Notes: generated by a model from the sequence alone, not told the origin. DNA of 64,000 bases from Microbacterium ulmi (GCF_011759705.1 NZ_JAAOZF010000002.1:760347-824346); one strand, 5' to 3'; counted from the first letter of the stretch, positions 52,799 to 62,532 are shown. Numbers and translations are program-made.

Positions 52799-54390
52799 CG
52801 GTGCATGCCGTCGTCGTCGGGTCGGGAATCGCGGGCCTGACGGTCGCGCTCCACGCGATCGAGCACGGATGCCGCGTCACCCTCGTCACGAAGGATGTGC
52901 TCGAGCACGCCAACACGCGCTACGCGCAGGGCGGCATCGCGGGCGTGATGTTCGACGACGACCGCGTCGAGGACCACATCCGCGACACGCTCGTCGCCGG
53001 AGCGGGCCTGAGCGATGAGGCCGCCGTCCGCGTCCTCGCGGAGGAGGGCCCCGCGCGCATCCGCGAGCTGGTCGACCTCGGCGTCGCGTTCGACCGCGGC
53101 GACGACGGCGCGTTCGTGAAGGGGCTCGAAGCGGCGCACTCCTATCCGCGCATCCTTCACTCGGGCGGCGACGCGACCGGCACGGCGATCGAGAAGGCCC
53201 TCGTCGCGCGGCTGCGTGCGAGTGACGTCCGGGTGATCGAGCACGCCTTCCTCGTGGATCTCGTCGTGCGCGGCGGCCGCGTGCGCGGCATCGAGCTGCT
53301 CGTCGGCGAGCACCCGGATGCCTCCCCCGCCGTCGCAGGACGCCGCGAGACGATCGAGTCCGACGCCGTCGTCCTCGCGACGGGCGGAGCGGGCGAGCTC
53401 TACGCGCACACGACGAACCCGTCGGTGGCGACGGGCGACGGCATCGCGGCCGCCCTGAGAGCGGGCGCGGACGTCCGAGAGCTCGAGTTCTACCAGTTCC
53501 ACCCCACGATCATCGGGACCGGCGACGCCTTCCTCGTGTCCGAGGCCGTGCGCGGCGAGGGCGCGACGCTGATCGACGAACGCGGACGCCGCTTCGCCTT
53601 CGACGCCCACCCGGATGGGGAGCTCGCTCCGCGCGACGTCGTCGCCCGTGCGATCGCGCACCGGATGGAGCTGCAGGACGGACGGCCGGTCTTCCTCGAC
53701 GCGACGCACCTTTACTCGGAGGATGCCGCCGAGCGTGCGGCCTTCCTCGCGCGACGGTTCCCGACGATCGATGCCGCCGTCCGTGCCCGCGGGCTCGACT
53801 GGGCGCGGGAGCCGATCCCGGTGACCCCCGCAGCGCACTATCTCATGGGCGGCGTGACGACGGATCTCGACGGCCGCACGACGCTGCCCGGCCTGTACGC
53901 CGTCGGCGAGGTCGCCCGCACGGGCGTCCACGGCGCGAACCGTCTCGCCTCCAACTCCCTCCTCGAAGGGGCGGTCTTCGGCGCCCGAGCGGGCGACGCG
54001 ATCGCGATAGATGCCGCAGACGGCATATGGCGCGCGCCGGCACGGCTCTCGGCGGTGGCGCCGGTCTCCGTCGCCCCCGATCCGAACGCCCCCGCCTTCT
54101 CCCGCGGAGCGCTCCAGGAGCTTCTGTGGGAGGATGCCGGGCTCGTCCGCGACGAGGAGGGGCTGCGGCACGCGGCATCCGTCCTCGCGGCGTGGAGGGC
54201 CGCCGCCCGCGCACCCGGCTCGGAAGCCGGGTTCGAGGACGAGAACCTCCTCGTCGTCGCGGAGCGGCTCGTCGCTGCCGCCCGCGCGCGGCGCGAATCG
54301 GTCGGCGCGCACTTCCGCCGCGACGTCCCGTCCGCGAGCGCCCCCGCCGCGGCATCCGCTCTCACCTCCCTCACCACTGGAGCCGCCTGA
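52795..54390 (+). CDS. nadB: L-aspartate oxidase
   Basis: This 531-residue FAD enzyme oxidises aspartate to iminoaspartate for NadA. The dinucleotide motif VVGSGIAG is at the N-terminus; succinate-dehydrogenase-like pieces follow: NTRYAQGGIAG, LHSGGDATG, LATGGAGELYAHTTN, EFYQFHPT, HYLMGGVTTDLDGRT and GVHGANRLASNSLLE. The GTG overlaps the nadA stop by four bases (GTGA). Confidence 0.94.
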   Translation: MTVHAVVVGSGIAGLTVALHAIEHGCRVTLVTKDVLEHANTRYAQGGIAGVMFDDDRVEDHIRDTLVAGAGLSDEAAVRVLAEEGPARIRELVDLGVAFDRGDDGAFVKGLEAAHSYPRILHSGGDATGTAIEKALVARLRASDVRVIEHAFLVDLVVRGGRVRGIELLVGEHPDASPAVAGRRETIESDAVVLATGGAGELYAHTTNPSVATGDGIAAALRAGADVRELEFYQFHPTIIGTGDAFLVSEAVRGEGATLIDERGRRFAFDAHPDGELAPRDVVARAIAHRMELQDGRPVFLDATHLYSEDAAERAAFLARRFPTIDAAVRARGLDWAREPIPVTPAAHYLMGGVTTDLDGRTTLPGLYAVGEVARTGVHGANRLASNSLLEGAVFGARAGDAIAIDAADGIWRAPARLSAVAPVSVAPDPNAPAFSRGALQELLWEDAGLVRDEEGLRHAASVLAAWRAAARAPGSEAGFEDENLLVVAERLVAAARARRESVGAHFRRDVPSASAPAAASALTSLTTGAA

Positions 54391-55259
54391 TGCTGACCCG
54401 CCGCACGATCGACCGCGTCGTCGCCGCCGCTCTCGAGGAGGATGCCCCCTGGGGCGACCTCACGAGCGCGTATCTCGTCCCGGAGGACGCCGTCGCGACG
54501 GCGGAGCTCGTGGCGCGGGAAGAGGGCGTCTTCAGCGGCGGCGAGGTCTTCGCCGCCGCCTTCGGGCTCACCGACCCGGCGGTCGACGTACGGCTCACGG
54601 TCGAGGACGGCGAGTTCTTCGGGCGCGGCGCCGTGCTCGCGGTCGTGTCGGGGCCCGCGCGGTCCGTGCTCACGGCGGAGCGCGTCGCGCTCAACTTCGT
54701 GCAGCGGATGAGCGGGATCGCGACCCTCACCAACCTGTACGTCGCCGAGGTCGCGCACACGCGCGCCCGCATCGCCGACACCCGCAAGACGACGCCGGGG
54801 CTGCGCGTGTTCGAGCGGCACGCCGTCGTCAACGGCGGCGGCCACAATCACCGGTTCTCGCTGTCCGACGCCGTCATGGCGAAGGACAATCACCTCGCGG
54901 TGCTGGCGGAGAAGGCCGTCTCGGTGACGGCGGCGCTCCAAGGGGCGATCGCGCTCCTGCCCCACACGACCCACGTCGAGGTCGAGGTGGACCGGCTCGA
55001 CCAGATCGAGCCCGTGCTCGCGGCGGGAGTGGGCACGATCATGCTCGACAACTTCTCGCTCGACGACCTGCGCCGCGGAGTCGAGCTCGTGGGCGGGCGG
55101 GCCACGGTCGACGCGAGCGGGGGCGTCACGCTCGCGACCGTCCGCGACATCGCAGAGACCGGGGTCGACGTCATCTCGGTCGGCGCGCTGACCCACTCCG
55201 CGCGCGCACTCGACCTCGGACTCGACATGCGGCTCGCCGGCGCGGCAGAGCCCGTGTGA
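54390..55259 (+). CDS. nadC: Nicotinate-nucleotide pyrophosphorylase (quinolinate phosphoribosyltransferase)
   Basis: This 289-residue enzyme turns quinolinate and PRPP into nicotinate mononucleotide. Characteristic segments are EEDAPWGDLTS, ALNFVQRMSGIATLT, ADTRKTTPGLR, HRFSLSDAVMAKDNH, IMLDNFSLDD and DASGGVTLATVRDIAETGVD. The start overlaps the nadB stop by one base (TGATG). Confidence 0.95.
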   Translation: MLTRRTIDRVVAAALEEDAPWGDLTSAYLVPEDAVATAELVAREEGVFSGGEVFAAAFGLTDPAVDVRLTVEDGEFFGRGAVLAVVSGPARSVLTAERVALNFVQRMSGIATLTNLYVAEVAHTRARIADTRKTTPGLRVFERHAVVNGGGHNHRFSLSDAVMAKDNHLAVLAEKAVSVTAALQGAIALLPHTTHVEVEVDRLDQIEPVLAAGVGTIMLDNFSLDDLRRGVELVGGRATVDASGGVTLATVRDIAETGVDVISVGALTHSARALDLGLDMRLAGAAEPV

Positions 55260-55263
55260 CGGC

Positions 55264-56403
55264 ATGACGATGCTGTACCTCGACAATGCGGCGACGACAC
55301 CCGTGCGCCCCGAGGTGCTCGAGGCGATGATGCCGTTCCTGACCCGCTGGTTCGGCAATCCGTCGAGTCACCACACGGTCGGCGAGGCCGCAGCGGAAGC
55401 CCTCGGAGAGGCGCGCCGCCGCGTCGCGCGGGTGCTCGGCATGCGTGCGAGCGACGTCGTCTTCACGTCGGGCGGCACCGAGGCCAACAACCTCGCGGTC
55501 AAGGGCATCGCCGTCGCGGCGCAGCTGCACGGCGGAGCGCGTCACGTCGTGACGACCCCGATCGAGCACGAGTCGATCCTCGAATCGGTCGACCACCTCC
55601 GCCGCGTGCACGGGTTCGAGGTGACGCACGTGCCCGTCGACGCGGGCGGGCGGCTTGATCCGGATGCCGTCGCCGCCGCTCTGCGCGACGACACGGCGGT
55701 GCTCACGTTCGGGTACGCGAACAACGAGGTCGGCACGATTCAGGATGTCGCCGCCATCGCCGCCGTCGCGCGCGAGCGCGGCATCCCCGTCCATGTCGAC
55801 GGCGTGCAGGCCGCCGGCTGGCTGCCCCTCTCGGGGCTCGGCGCGGACGCGATCTCCATCGCGGGCCACAAGGTCGGAGCCCCGAAGGGCACCGGCGCGC
55901 TGGGCGTCCGCGGCCGGATCCCGCTGGAGCCGCTGCTGCACGGCGGAGGTCAGGAGCGCGGCCGCCGCAGCGGCACGGAGGATGTCGCCGGCGCCGTCGG
56001 CCTCGCGACCGCGCTCGAGCTCGCCGAGGCGGAGCGCGATGCGGAGGCGGCGCGGCTCACGGTCCTGCGGGACGCGTTCATCTCGCGCGTCCTCGTGCTC
56101 GTCCCGAGCGCCCGCCTGACGGGCGACTCCGCGCATCGCCTCCCCGCGACGGCGAGCTTCACGTTCGCGGGAACGAGCGGCGAGGCCGTGCTCCTCGAGC
56201 TCGAGCGCCGCGGGGTCGTGTCGTCGAGCGGCTCGGCGTGCGCCGCGGGCAGCGACGAGCCCTCACACGTGCTGCTGGCGATGGGCATCGGGCCGGAGGT
56301 CGCGCAGACCGCGGTGCGGTTCACCTTCCCGCACGGGCTCCGCGACTCGCTGGATGCCGTCGCCGACGCGGTCGCGGCATCCGTCGCCGCGGTCTCCCGC
56401 TGA
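55264..56403 (+). CDS. Cysteine desulfurase (NifS/IscS-like)
   Basis: This 379-residue PLP enzyme provides sulfur from cysteine. Landmarks are LDNAATTPVRPEV, FTSGGTEANNLA, the PLP lysine in ISIAGHKVGAPKGTG, RSGTEDVAGAVG, and the catalytic loop SSGSACAAGSDEPSHVL. Its place four bases after nadC suggests that it supplies the [4Fe-4S] cluster of NadA, a known arrangement. No scaffold gene is adjacent. Confidence 0.9.
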   Translation: MTMLYLDNAATTPVRPEVLEAMMPFLTRWFGNPSSHHTVGEAAAEALGEARRRVARVLGMRASDVVFTSGGTEANNLAVKGIAVAAQLHGGARHVVTTPIEHESILESVDHLRRVHGFEVTHVPVDAGGRLDPDAVAAALRDDTAVLTFGYANNEVGTIQDVAAIAAVARERGIPVHVDGVQAAGWLPLSGLGADAISIAGHKVGAPKGTGALGVRGRIPLEPLLHGGGQERGRRSGTEDVAGAVGLATALELAEAERDAEAARLTVLRDAFISRVLVLVPSARLTGDSAHRLPATASFTFAGTSGEAVLLELERRGVVSSSGSACAAGSDEPSHVLLAMGIGPEVAQTAVRFTFPHGLRDSLDAVADAVAASVAAVSR

Positions 56404-56413
56404 GGCCCGTCGA

Positions 56414-56419
56414 TAGGAT
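56414..56419 (+). promoter_or_regulatory. -10 box TAGGAT of the glycosyltransferase gene, leaderless
   Basis: TAGGAT, seven bases, then GTG at 56427. Confidence 0.6.
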
Positions 56420-56426
56420 CGGGCAC

Positions 56427-57386
56427 GTGCCCCCCGCAGCGATCACCGTCATCGTGCCGGGCTTCGACGTCGCTCCGTACGCGGCGGAAGCCCTCGACTC
56501 GCTGCGCCGTCAGACGCGCCGGGACTGGGTCGCCGTGCTCGTCGACGACGCGTCGACGGACGGGACGGGAGCGCTGTTCGAGAGCGCGGCGGCGGCCGAT
56601 CCGCGCTTCCGGGTCGTGCACCACGCGCGCCGCCGGGGGCTCGGCGCGGCGCGCAACACAGGGCTCGAGCACGTCCGGACGCCCTTCCTCGGGTTCCTCG
56701 ACGCGGACGACCTGTTCACCCCCGTCGCCCTCGACCGCCTGCTCGGCGTGCTCGACCAGACCGGGAGCGACTTCGCGATCGGCGCGTACGTGCGGCTGCG
56801 GCCCGACGGCATCGGGGGCTACGAGCCCGGTGTCGTCCAGCCGTGGGTCTCTGCCGCGACCGACCCCGAGCGGCGGGCCACGACGATCGACCGGCATCCC
56901 GACGCATCCGGCAACATCGTCGCGTGGTCGAAGGTGAGCCGCACGGACTTCTGGCGCCGGCTCGCACTCGCCTTCCCCGAGGGGAAGGCGTACGAGGACC
57001 AGATCGTCGCGCAGCGCATGTACGCGGGCGCCCGCGCGTTCGACGTCGTCCCGGATGTCGTGGCACACTGGCGCGAGCGAGCCGACGGATCCTCCATCAC
57101 GCAGACGAAGGATGCCGTGCCCGTCCTTCGCGACTACCTCGAGGCGATGGCCGGCGGCATCGAGGTGCTCGAGGCGACGGGTCATCCCGCCGCCGCGCGA
57201 TCCCGCGTGAGGCTCATCCTCGCGATGGACGTCCCGCCCCTCGTCCGGATCGCCCAGGGCCATCCGGACGACGCGTACCGGCGCGCGCTCGGACGGTTCA
57301 CGCGCGACGTGTGGGCACGGGGAGGCGCCGGCGCCGAGCTGGACGCGGAGGCCGCGACGCTCGTCGACGCCGCGCGACTCTGGTGA
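56427..57386 (+). CDS. Family 2 glycosyltransferase
   Basis: This 319-residue GT-A fold enzyme opens with AITVIVPGFDVAPYAAEALDS (cut at the family's first strand), then VDDASTDGTGALFE, GLGAARNTGLEH and the metal-binding FLDADD. The acceptor part has FPEGKAYEDQIVAQRMY with the probable catalytic acidic pair. It has no membrane helix. The sugar and the acceptor cannot be read from sequence. Confidence 0.85.
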   Translation: MPPAAITVIVPGFDVAPYAAEALDSLRRQTRRDWVAVLVDDASTDGTGALFESAAAADPRFRVVHHARRRGLGAARNTGLEHVRTPFLGFLDADDLFTPVALDRLLGVLDQTGSDFAIGAYVRLRPDGIGGYEPGVVQPWVSAATDPERRATTIDRHPDASGNIVAWSKVSRTDFWRRLALAFPEGKAYEDQIVAQRMYAGARAFDVVPDVVAHWRERADGSSITQTKDAVPVLRDYLEAMAGGIEVLEATGHPAAARSRVRLILAMDVPPLVRIAQGHPDDAYRRALGRFTRDVWARGGAGAELDAEAATLVDAARLW

Positions 57387-57492
57387 CGCGCCCGTCCGCG
57401 CTCGAACGACGGTCATGCGCACGCGGCGGCCGCGGCCCGTCGCCTTCCCGGCATGAGCCCCGAGTGCCGCCGCGCGATCGGCCGGGGCGAGC

Positions 57493-59556
57493 TCAGCCGC
57501 GCGTGGGAGGCACGTACGCGCCGTCGTCGCCCAGGTGCGGCCACACGTGCTCGTCGTCCGGTGCGTCTTCGACGAGGAGCGTGACGGCGGCTGCGGCATC
57601 CGCATCCTCCGGAGCCTTGTCGGCGCGTCGCTCCGGCAGCGCCGCGCGCGGCTGCGCCTCCTCGACCTCGAGGATCTTCGACGCCGCCAGCTGCTCCGCC
57701 GCGAGCTCGGAGTACAGCCCGCCGAGCGCGAGCAGCTCCGAGTGCGTCCCCGACTCGACGATGCGGCCCGCCTCGATGACGTGGATGACGTCGGCGCCGA
57801 TCACCGTCGAGAGCCGGTGCGCGATCGACAGAGTCGTGCGCCCGTGGGATGCCGTCTCCAGCGCCTCCTGCACGACCCGCTCGGACACGGTGTCGAGCGC
57901 CGACGTCGCCTCGTCCAGGAGGAGGACGGGCGGGTCCTTCAGGAGCACGCGCGCGATCGCGATGCGCTGCTTCTCGCCGCCGGAGAGGCGGTATCCGCGC
58001 TCGCCGACGACGGTGTCGTAGCCGTCCTCGAAGCTCGTGATGATGTGATGGATGTTCGCCGCCACGCACGCGGCCTCGATCTCGGCATCCGTCGCCTCGG
58101 GCTTGGCGTACCGCAGGTTCTCGCGGATCGTCGCGTGGAAGAGGTACGTCTCCTGCGACACGATCCCCACGGCGTCGATGATCGACTCCTGCGTGAGGCG
58201 GCGGACATCCTCCCCCGCGAACAGGACGCTGCCCCCTGAGGCCTCGTACAGCCGCGGCGCGAGGTACAGGACCGTCGTCTTGCCCGCTCCCGACGGACCG
58301 ACGAACGCGACGTGTTGCCCCGGCTCGGCCGTGAACGAGATGCCGCCGAGCGTCGGCCGCACGCCTTCCGCGGCATCCGGATAGCGGAACACGACGTCCT
58401 CGAACGCGATCTGCCCGAGAGGTCCCGGCGCCTTCGACACCGTGATCGCGCCGGGGGCGTCCTCGATCATGGGGTGCAGGTCGAGGTACTCGAAGATGCG
58501 GGCGAAGATCGCGCTCGAGGTCTGCAGGTCGAGGGCGACCCGCATGAGCCCCATGAGCGGCTGCAGCAGTCGCGCCTGCACGGTCGTGAACGCGACGATC
58601 GTGCCCGCCGTGATCGTGTCGGCACCTCCCGTCATGAGGTATCCCGAGACGAGATAGATGACGGCCGGCACGCTCGCCATGAGCACCTGCACGACGGCGA
58701 AGAAGCCCTGACCGCTCATGGCTCGCCGCACCTGCAGCCGCACCTGGTTCGCGTTCTCGGACCTGTACCGCTGCGACTCGGAGCGCTGGCGATTGAAGGC
58801 CTTCGACAGCAGGATGCCGCTGACCGACAGCGTCTCCTGCGTGATGGAGGTGAGCTCGGACAGGGATTCCTGCGTCTCCCCGGCGATGCGCGCGCGCACC
58901 TGCCCCACTCGGCGCTGCACGAAGATCAGCAGCGGCATGAGGAACAGCGCGATGAGCGTCAGGCGCCAGTCGATGAGGATCATCGCGACGAGCGACGCGA
59001 TCACGGTCACGACGTTGCCGAGGATGCTCGTGACCGTGTTCGTCAGGACGCCCGAGACGGCGCCGACGTCGTTCTGGAGCCGGGACTGGATGACCCCGGT
59101 CTTCGTACGCGTGAAGAAGCCCAGCTCCATCGCCTGCAGGTGCTCGAAGAGCCGGACCCGCAGGTCTCCGGTCACGTTGTTGCCGACGGTCGAGGTGAGC
59201 CACGTCTGCGTCACGCCGAGTCCCGCCGACAGCAGGAAGAGCCCGATCATGAACAGGACGAGCCTGATGAGGAGCGGGATGTCGACCCCGCTGCCGTCCG
59301 TCGGGAAGAGCGCGTCGTCGAACACGCGCTGCACGAGCAGCGGCGGGATCACCGCGATCGCGGCGCCGGCCATCACGATCGCGCCCGTCACGATGATGCG
59401 TCCCGTGTAGGGGCGGAACAGCCCGACGACCCGCGCTCCCAGATCGGGGATCGTCGGGGCCTGCGCGTTGAGCTTCTTCTGCGCCGCTTCGTCGACGCCT
59501 CGGAACCCTCCGCGTCCGCCGCCCCCGCCCATGCCGCCCATGCCGCCCATGCTCAT
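57493..59556 (-). CDS. ABC exporter, fused permease and ATPase (MsbA/LmrA type)
   Basis: This 687-residue half-transporter has six membrane helices (about 50-320), then an ATPase with GPSGAGKTT, the signature YRLSGGEKQRIAIAR, LLLDEATSALD and AHRLSTV. The first 18 residues are almost only Met and Gly with one Arg (MSMGGMGGMGGGGGRGG). The C-terminal 70 residues are acidic. The ATG follows TAGGCT plus seven bases (leaderless), which rules out the longer start 24 bases upstream. Substrate unknown; drugs or lipids are usual for the family. Confidence 0.9.
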   Translation of the reverse strand: MSMGGMGGMGGGGGRGGFRGVDEAAQKKLNAQAPTIPDLGARVVGLFRPYTGRIIVTGAIVMAGAAIAVIPPLLVQRVFDDALFPTDGSGVDIPLLIRLVLFMIGLFLLSAGLGVTQTWLTSTVGNNVTGDLRVRLFEHLQAMELGFFTRTKTGVIQSRLQNDVGAVSGVLTNTVTSILGNVVTVIASLVAMILIDWRLTLIALFLMPLLIFVQRRVGQVRARIAGETQESLSELTSITQETLSVSGILLSKAFNRQRSESQRYRSENANQVRLQVRRAMSGQGFFAVVQVLMASVPAVIYLVSGYLMTGGADTITAGTIVAFTTVQARLLQPLMGLMRVALDLQTSSAIFARIFEYLDLHPMIEDAPGAITVSKAPGPLGQIAFEDVVFRYPDAAEGVRPTLGGISFTAEPGQHVAFVGPSGAGKTTVLYLAPRLYEASGGSVLFAGEDVRRLTQESIIDAVGIVSQETYLFHATIRENLRYAKPEATDAEIEAACVAANIHHIITSFEDGYDTVVGERGYRLSGGEKQRIAIARVLLKDPPVLLLDEATSALDTVSERVVQEALETASHGRTTLSIAHRLSTVIGADVIHVIEAGRIVESGTHSELLALGGLYSELAAEQLAASKILEVEEAQPRAALPERRADKAPEDADAAAAVTLLVEDAPDDEHVWPHLGDDGAYVPPTRG

Positions 59557-59563
59557 GAGGGCC

Positions 59564-59569
59564 AGCCTA
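59564..59569 (-). promoter_or_regulatory. -10 box TAGGCT of the ABC exporter gene, leaderless
   Basis: TAGGCT, seven bases, then ATG. Confidence 0.6.
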
Positions 59570-59601
59570 ACGACGGGCACCCCGAAGGGAGCGGCGCTCC
59601 G

Positions 59602-60237
59602 TCAGCCGAGGCTCGTGACGAGGTTGATGACGGTCGCGAGGATGACGGCGCCGAACAGATACGCGAGAAGCGTCTGGGCGATGATGATGCGCCGGATCGC
59701 GTTCGTGCGCACGTTCGTGTCGGCGACCTGGTAGGTCATCCCGAGTCCGACCGAGAAGTAGGCGAAGTCCGTGTACTCCGGGTCGGCCTCCTGGTTGAAG
59801 TCGATCCCGCCGACGGGATCCGAGTAGTAGACGTGCGCGTAGCGCAGGAGGTAATCGACCTGGATGAGAGCCCAGGACGCCGCGACCGCGACGACCGAGA
59901 TCCCTGCGAGGAAGAACGACGCGACGTCTCCCGCATGCCGCGTCTGCAGCAGCACGACCGCGACGGCGCCGAGGCTTGCGATGCTTCCGACGAGCGCCAC
60001 GAGCCGCGCGATCCTGCGCCCCGGGTCCTCGGCTGTCGCGTGAGCCCTGGTCCGCGCGGCATCCATCGACCACACCGTGAGGAGGACCCAGGCGACGCTC
60101 GTGAGCGCGAGCGCGGCCCATCCCGCCAGGAGTCCCGCCGCGAGCCCGAGCAGCGGCGTCACGATCACGCCGACCACGACGCCGACGACGAGGGAGAGGA
60201 CGCTGCGTAGGAGCACGGTCGTATGTCTGGCTGCCAT
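59602..60237 (-). CDS. DUF1345 family membrane protein
   Basis: This 211-residue protein has five to six membrane segments and the DUF1345 signature VDYLLRYAHVYY, GGIDFNQEADPEYTDFAYFS and GMTYQVADTNV. Function unknown. It is divergent from the MFS gene. Confidence 0.82.
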   Translation of the reverse strand: MAARHTTVLLRSVLSLVVGVVVGVIVTPLLGLAAGLLAGWAALALTSVAWVLLTVWSMDAARTRAHATAEDPGRRIARLVALVGSIASLGAVAVVLLQTRHAGDVASFFLAGISVVAVAASWALIQVDYLLRYAHVYYSDPVGGIDFNQEADPEYTDFAYFSVGLGMTYQVADTNVRTNAIRRIIIAQTLLAYLFGAVILATVINLVTSLG

Positions 60238-60395
60238 GCTCGAATGTTTCCACCTCCGAGGGGAATGCCGTGTCGGACCCGGCGGTTAGTCTCAAGGTGC
60301 CGCATCGGGGGTGGCCGCTTCGCTGTTCCCCGAGGCGCTTCACGGGCCGACGTGTGCCCTTTCCCCCGCATCGCCGAGAACCGAGGAGACGACGC

Positions 60396-61910
60396 ATGGC
60401 CGCCACCGACATCAGGCCCGGCGCCAGCCCCGCCCCCGCTGCCGCCGCGGATCAGCCCGTGCTCCGCCCCGAGGAGAGCCGCGTCATCTGGCTCCTGCTC
60501 GCCGCGGCGTTCGTGGCGATCCTCAACGAGACGACGATGGGCGTCGCGATCCCCCACCTGATCGGCGACCTCGGCATCACGGCCGTCGCGGCGCAGTGGC
60601 TCACGACGGCGTTCATGTTGACGATGGCGGTCGTGATCCCGATCACGGGGTTCCTGCTGCGGCGCTTCACGACGCGGCAGATCTTCATCGCGGCCATGAG
60701 CCTCTTCTCGCTCGGCACGCTCATCGCGGTCGTCGCACCGGGGTTCCCGGTCCTGGTCGTCGCGCGCGTCGTGCAGGCGTCCGGGACGGCGATCATGATG
60801 CCGCTGCTCATGACGACCCTCATGACGATCGTCCCCCCGCATGCCCGCGGGCGGATGATGGGGCGCGTCTCGATCGTGATGTCGCTCGCGCCCGCGATCG
60901 GCCCGACGCTGTCGGGGTTCCTCCTCGACAACCTGAGCTGGCGGTGGATCTTCGGCATCGTCCTTCCCATCGCGCTCGTCGCCCTCGCGATCGGCGCGCG
61001 CTGGATCCACAACCTGGGCGAGACCACCAGCGCACCGATCGATGTCCCGTCGATCGTGCTGTCCGCACTCGGCTTCGGGGGCATCGTCTACGGCCTCAGC
61101 CAGATCGGCGGCGCCGTGAGCCACACGGCGGGAGCGGAGGCCGAGGCCGTCTCGACACTGTCGCTGTGGATCGCCCTCGGCGTCGGCGTCGTCGCGCTCG
61201 GCCTGTTCCTCTGGCGCCAGGTGCTCCTGCAGCGGGTCGACGACGCGCTCCTCGACCTGCGGGTCTTCCGCTCGCGCAACTTCGCGCTGTCGATCGCGCA
61301 GATGGCGGTCCTCTCGGTCGCGTTCTTCGGCGTCATAACGGTCCTGCCGCTGTACATGCAGAGCGTCCTCGAGATCTCGCCGCTCGAGACGGGGCTCGCG
61401 GTGCTGCCCGGCTCGCTCGCGATGGGTATCGCCGGCCCCTTCATCGGGCGCATCTACGACGCGCGCGGCACGAAGGTCCTGCTCATCCCTGGCTCGATCA
61501 TCGCGGTGTCGGTGCTGTGGGCGTACACGACGTTCACGCAATCGACCCCGCTGTGGATCATCGTCGTGCTGCAGACGGTGCTGTCCCTGGGGCTCGCCTT
61601 GTCGTTCACGCCGCTGTTCACGGCATCCCTCGCGTCGCTCGAGCCGAAGTTCTACGCGTACGGTTCCGCCGTCCTGGGTACGGTGCAGCAGGTCGCGGGC
61701 GCGGCAGGCATCGCCGTGCTCATCACGGTCCTGTCGGCGGTCACGGCGTCTTCGCTCGAGTCCGGTGCGAGCGAGGCTGCGGCGGGCGCGGCGGGTGCCC
61801 ACGCGGCATTCCTGCTCGCGGCGATCGTGGCGCTCCCGCTGCTGGTGGGCGCGTTCCTCATCCGCAAGCCCGCCGACGAGCCGAGCACCGTGTCCGCCGC
61901 CGCGGACTGA
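60396..61910 (+). CDS. MFS multidrug efflux transporter (DHA2, 14 helices)
   Basis: This 504-residue proton antiporter resembles EmrB/LmrB types. Motifs include LNETTMGVAIPHL in helix 1, QWLTTAFMLTMAVVIPITGFL, the motif A-like RRFTTRQIF and motif C LAPAIGPTLSGFLL. The ATG is supported by GAGGAG seven bases upstream. A TAGTCT -10 at 60287-60292 gives a leader near 100 bases; an in-frame GTG at 60297 would add an Arg/Pro-rich segment and is rejected. Confidence 0.9.
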   Translation: MAATDIRPGASPAPAAAADQPVLRPEESRVIWLLLAAAFVAILNETTMGVAIPHLIGDLGITAVAAQWLTTAFMLTMAVVIPITGFLLRRFTTRQIFIAAMSLFSLGTLIAVVAPGFPVLVVARVVQASGTAIMMPLLMTTLMTIVPPHARGRMMGRVSIVMSLAPAIGPTLSGFLLDNLSWRWIFGIVLPIALVALAIGARWIHNLGETTSAPIDVPSIVLSALGFGGIVYGLSQIGGAVSHTAGAEAEAVSTLSLWIALGVGVVALGLFLWRQVLLQRVDDALLDLRVFRSRNFALSIAQMAVLSVAFFGVITVLPLYMQSVLEISPLETGLAVLPGSLAMGIAGPFIGRIYDARGTKVLLIPGSIIAVSVLWAYTTFTQSTPLWIIVVLQTVLSLGLALSFTPLFTASLASLEPKFYAYGSAVLGTVQQVAGAAGIAVLITVLSAVTASSLESGASEAAAGAAGAHAAFLLAAIVALPLLVGAFLIRKPADEPSTVSAAAD

Positions 61911-62001
61911 CGCGCCGGCGCCGCGGCGCCGCCGGCGTCCCGGCGGCGTCACTGGCGCGCCGGCGTGACCCGTGGACGCGCGCTCCGCGACGACGAGGCG
62001 A
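61911..62001. other. Short GC-rich convergent gap with nested palindromes
   Basis: The segment is over 80 percent G and C. It holds the direct repeat GCGCGCCGGCG-like twice (near 61911 and 61955) and a palindromic GGCGCCGCGGCGCC. It may act as a two-way terminator; no gene is visible. Confidence 0.4.
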
Positions 62002-62511
62002 TCAGTGGTGGATGAGGGCCTTCAGAAGGATGAGCACGGCGCCGAAGGCGGCCGTGATCACCGCACTGAGCATGCGAGGCCAGAAGCGCTTTACCCAACT
62101 GGCGACGGCGAACCAGCCGAGCACGCCGAGGATGACCGTGTCGACGATGAGGGCAGTCCAGATGGCGACATCGTCGTCGAGAACACGGCCCACCCCGAGC
62201 AGTAGCACCGCGATCGGGGCGATCGCGATGAGGAGCATGCCCTCCGAGTGGTGGAACGCCGCGGCGAAGCTCGCGCGGACGCTGCCGCGAGTGTGCTCCT
62301 TCGCGAGTCCTGCGATGGTGCCGGCGTAGACGTGCGCGGAGAAGAACACGATGACCGTGATGACGACGGTCAGCAGGGCGTTGGCTGACGTTCCGGTCAG
62401 CGAGTTGCTGACGACGATCATCCCGGAGACGAGGATGAGGCCGTAGACGGACTCCTCTGAGATGAGGATGCGGCCGATGGTTGTCAGCGCGCGAGACGGT
62501 CCATCAGGCAT
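62002..62511 (-). CDS. Membrane protein of unknown function
   Basis: This 169-residue protein has four to five hydrophobic segments (about 20-40, 44-66, 88-108, 116-138 and 145-165) with a His-containing loop (HVYAGTIAGLAKEHTRGS, then AAAFHHSEGM) and a final HH. I recognise no family. It starts 21 bases after the small Cys-rich peptide gene and has no ribosome binding site of its own, so it is probably on the same transcript. Confidence 0.65.
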   Translation of the reverse strand: MPDGPSRALTTIGRILISEESVYGLILVSGMIVVSNSLTGTSANALLTVVITVIVFFSAHVYAGTIAGLAKEHTRGSVRASFAAAFHHSEGMLLIAIAPIAVLLLGVGRVLDDDVAIWTALIVDTVILGVLGWFAVASWVKRFWPRMLSAVITAAFGAVLILLKALIHH

Positions 62512-62532
62512 GGGCGGGTCGCGATGCGCCCG

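Noticed and set aside
60297..60395. Leaderless GTG start for the MFS gene
   Set aside because: It would add 33 Arg/Pro-rich residues before the first helix, and a strong GAGGAG site precedes the ATG at 60396.
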